Origin: G965250275 sp965250275
GTDB lineage: Bacteria; Pseudomonadota; Alphaproteobacteria; Rhodobacterales; Rhodobacteraceae
Direction: 5' to 3'
Length of the DNA: 64,000 bases
NCBI GenBank assembly: GCA_965250275.1
Contig: OZ252297.1
Span: forward strand, 1,178,001-1,242,000
The notes under the pieces were generated by a model that did not search any database, had not been told where the DNA came from, and worked only from the letters and a program-made list of their open reading frames with translations. Numbering within the stretch: position 1 is the stretch's first letter; every line of letters begins with the position of its first letter. Position numbers and translations under genes: made by a program. Positions 62,137-64,000 of this stretch are shown piece after piece.

Positions 62137-62750
62137 GCGCGCCGTTCACGGTTGCCATTGACGGTCCTGCGGCCGCCGGCAAGGGCACGGTTTCCAAAGC
62201 GGTGGCTGCACATTTTGGCTTTGCGCATCTGGACACAGGCCTGCTCTATCGGGCTGTTGGAGCGCACACGCTTTCGGGGATCGATCCCATTGCCGCAGCC
62301 CGCGCCCTGACCCCAGTGGATCTCGAGGCGCCGACACTTCGTGCGCCAGAGGTCGCGCAAGCAGCCTCCAAGGTTGCGGTGATTACGGAGGTTCGGGCGG
62401 CGCTGGTCGACTTTCAACGCGCCTTTGCCCGACGTGCAGGGGGCGCGGTTCTTGATGGGCGGGACATTGGGACAGTCATTTGCCCACAGGCAGAGGTAAA
62501 GCTCTACGTCACGGCTAGCCCCGAGGTGCGGGCAGAGCGCCGATTCCGCGAATTGCAGGAGCGTGGCCAGGGTGGCGACTACGATAGTGTCCTGGCGGAT
62601 GTCAAAGCACGCGATGCCCGCGATACCGAGAGGGCGGCAGCTCCTTTGAAACCCGCCGAAGATGCTGTCTGGATTGACACCACGCATCTCGACATTCAGC
62701 AGGCCATTGCTGCGGCGGTCCGGGCTGTCAGCGCCAGGCGCGACGGATAG
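62133..62750 (+). CDS. cmk: Cytidylate kinase
   Basis: A 205-residue NMP kinase. IDGPAAAGKGTVSKAVAAHF is the P-loop, HLDTGLLYRAVG binds the nucleotide, LDGRDIGTVICPQAEVKLYV is the CMP-binding region and RFRELQERG the lid. It phosphorylates CMP and dCMP. It is coupled to aroA by the ATGA overlap, a common bacterial order. Confidence 0.95.
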   Translation: MSAPFTVAIDGPAAAGKGTVSKAVAAHFGFAHLDTGLLYRAVGAHTLSGIDPIAAARALTPVDLEAPTLRAPEVAQAASKVAVITEVRAALVDFQRAFARRAGGAVLDGRDIGTVICPQAEVKLYVTASPEVRAERRFRELQERGQGGDYDSVLADVKARDARDTERAAAPLKPAEDAVWIDTTHLDIQQAIAAAVRAVSARRDG

Positions 62751-62842
62751 GGCCAACAGGTTTTTTGTAACGCTTTTTCACCAAAGCTTGCTTTGGTCCG
62801 ACGGCGGTCTTGCTCCTAGGCTGGGGCAAAAGGAGCATGCCC

Positions 62843-63424
62843 ATGGCCCGCCAATACATCTTTCTCATTGCCCTGCTGTTGAGCAGTCCAATGCTCTGGG
62901 CGCAAGAGACGCAGACTGATCCGGACGAAACTCAACCTGAGCAAACCCAGCCCGAGCAGAACCAGCCGGAACCGGACATGACCCTGGAGCGTCTGGGCCA
63001 GATTGTCCTGACCATTGATCCAGAGGCGCAGTCACGGGGGCCGGGGTTTCAGTTCACAATCGATGACATCCCCATTCTGCTGATCACCGACCCCGGCGCT
63101 GACCGTATGCGGGCGATGGTGCCAATCCGATCGGCGGAAGGTCTGGAACCCGAAGAACTGCTGCGCCTGATGCAGGCCAATTTCGACACTGCACTGGATG
63201 CCCGATACGCGGTTGCACAGGGGCGGCTCTGGGGTGTTTTCATCCACCCCCTGTCGCCGCTTCAGCAGGATCAGCTCTTGTCGGGGCTGGTGCAGGTTGT
63301 GAACGTCGCCAAGACCTATGGCACGCTTTACTCAGGCGGTGCCCAGCATTTCGGTGGCGGTGATTCCAACCAGCTCTATCGCGAGTTGCTGGACCGTCTC
63401 AAAGACAAGGGTCAGGACATCTGA
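62843..63424 (+). CDS. Exported protein with YbjN/CesT-like domain and PEQ-repeat linker
   Basis: A 193-residue protein with a signal peptide (MARQYIFLIALLLSSPML, cleavage near LWAQE), a low-complexity linker of TQPEQ-like units, and a folded domain from MTLERLGQIV to the end. The domain recalls the YbjN or type III chaperone-like fold: a hydrophobic strand FTIDDIPILLIT and the helix ELLRLMQANFDTALDARYAV. AGGAG lies 7 bp before the ATG. The call is based on pattern similarity; the function is unknown. Confidence 0.62.
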   Translation: MARQYIFLIALLLSSPMLWAQETQTDPDETQPEQTQPEQNQPEPDMTLERLGQIVLTIDPEAQSRGPGFQFTIDDIPILLITDPGADRMRAMVPIRSAEGLEPEELLRLMQANFDTALDARYAVAQGRLWGVFIHPLSPLQQDQLLSGLVQVVNVAKTYGTLYSGGAQHFGGGDSNQLYRELLDRLKDKGQDI

Positions 63425-64000
63425 GAGAGATTGGTGCAACACACGCGAGTGGTGTCTCAGGGTCAAAACTCAAAACCAGAAGATGATGATTGCAGCGATG
63501 CAGACAGCCGGCAGCAATAGTGCGCGATATCGATCATAGCAGATCGCGGGACGACGTCAGCCCTCGGGACCGGCAAACAAGCTCTCGCGCCGCCGCTTGC
63601 CTTAAAGGCTGGTGACGTGTTTGGCCGCGTTCCTTCTTCGTCGACGTGGTGGCGCACCCATCTGTGCCGCGTTCGGCCGGAGCCTGCCCGAACCAACCTG
63701 CATCATGTCGTTGGTCTCCTCGCCGCTTCTTGCCAGAAGGCAGGCTGCCCAGCGAACCAAGGCGCCCTAGCCACCGCTCATTTGTTCAATAGAGAGCAAA
63801 AGTGTTAGAGGTCATCCACGCCCCTCGCATAGCATGCGCAACTTGGTGTTCAAGCCGCCTTTTCTTCGGTCGATAGCTTGAACCAACACCCTTTTGGGAG
63901 GCTTGCCGCGGGTCGATGCGTTTGCAGATGGCTGCTGTGAGCCCGTATATACCAAATGCTGCACAGCGGGCGAATGTCTCAATGTCGCTTAGTCGCTTTC
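63425..64000. other. Gene-poor window end with transposase relic
   Basis: Apart from the transposase remnant listed separately, no gene is supported in the last 575 bp. The sequence continues beyond the window. Confidence 0.5.
63470..63880 (-). pseudogene. Decayed IS5-family transposase remnant
   Basis: Scattered fragments in different frames match IS5-type transposases: KGGLNTKLRMLCEGRG then PLTLLLS, DAGWFGQAPAERGTDGC, and the C-terminus CYDRYRALLLPAVCIAAII followed by IFWF and the stop at 63470. Several stops and frameshifts separate them, so it is inactive. Terminal inverted repeats were not found; the 5' end may run past the shown limits. Confidence 0.7.

Noticed and set aside
62900..62980. 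CAACCTGAG/CAGCCCGAG repeats resembling a tandem array
   Set aside because: They only encode the TQPEQ linker of an exported protein; units are too short and variable for CRISPR or a VNTR claim.

Overview
The window looks like the chromosome of a marine alphaproteobacterium of the Rhodobacterales (Roseobacter-type). The evidence is GC-rich coding on both strands, a SAM/SAH-type riboswitch in front of metK (an element known from Rhodobacterales), a DmdA-like demethylase, TRAP and branched-chain amino-acid uptake systems, and an iron-uptake operon with iron-rhodo-box-like sites. No rRNA, tRNA or CRISPR array was recognised.

Layout. 1-2.5 kb: end of a branched-chain amino-acid ABC operon whose LivM carries a C-terminal alpha/beta hydrolase. 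2.9-4.9 kb: an AraC regulator and a nitronate monooxygenase-like enzyme. 5.2-13.3 kb: a minus-strand operon for uptake and oxidation of an opine- or arginine-like compound (binding protein, three-subunit flavin/iron-sulfur oxidase, two permeases, ATPase, zinc deacylase), with a divergent LysR gene. 13.8-17.5 kb: a cupin/TetR pair sharing a long palindrome, a SABATH-type methyltransferase and a quinone oxidoreductase. 17.6-24.3 kb: an old-yellow-enzyme dehydrogenase facing a four-gene unit (2-hydroxy-acid oxidase, ThDP enzyme, HIUase-like protein, DmdA-like demethylase). 24.3-33.9 kb: rpiR, TAXI-TRAP transporter and usp on one strand, divergent from a dimethylglycine-dehydrogenase-like fusion, a BKACE-family enzyme and a class III aminotransferase; two matching palindromes lie in the shared promoter.

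34-38.8 kb is an AT-richer accessory island of four headless Rhs tip modules, most with candidate immunity genes. It is bracketed by a gapless 102-bp direct repeat (81% identical) that includes the 3' end of the neighbouring methyltransferase gene. 39.7-46.2 kb is an iron operon (small ORF, hemP, uncharacterised protein, imelysin, bfd, bfr, di-haem protein, second imelysin, DUF1513). From 46.3 kb to the end are mostly housekeeping genes (dnaX, miaB, phoH, ybeY, a CorC-like gene, lnt, metK, trmB, aroA, cmk), closing with a decayed IS5-type transposase.

The most interesting parts are the Rhs island and its repeat, two unassigned demethylation-centred catabolic clusters, the permease-hydrolase fusion, an apparent frameshift in the TAXI binding protein, and two 53-residue genes at the head of the iron operon.
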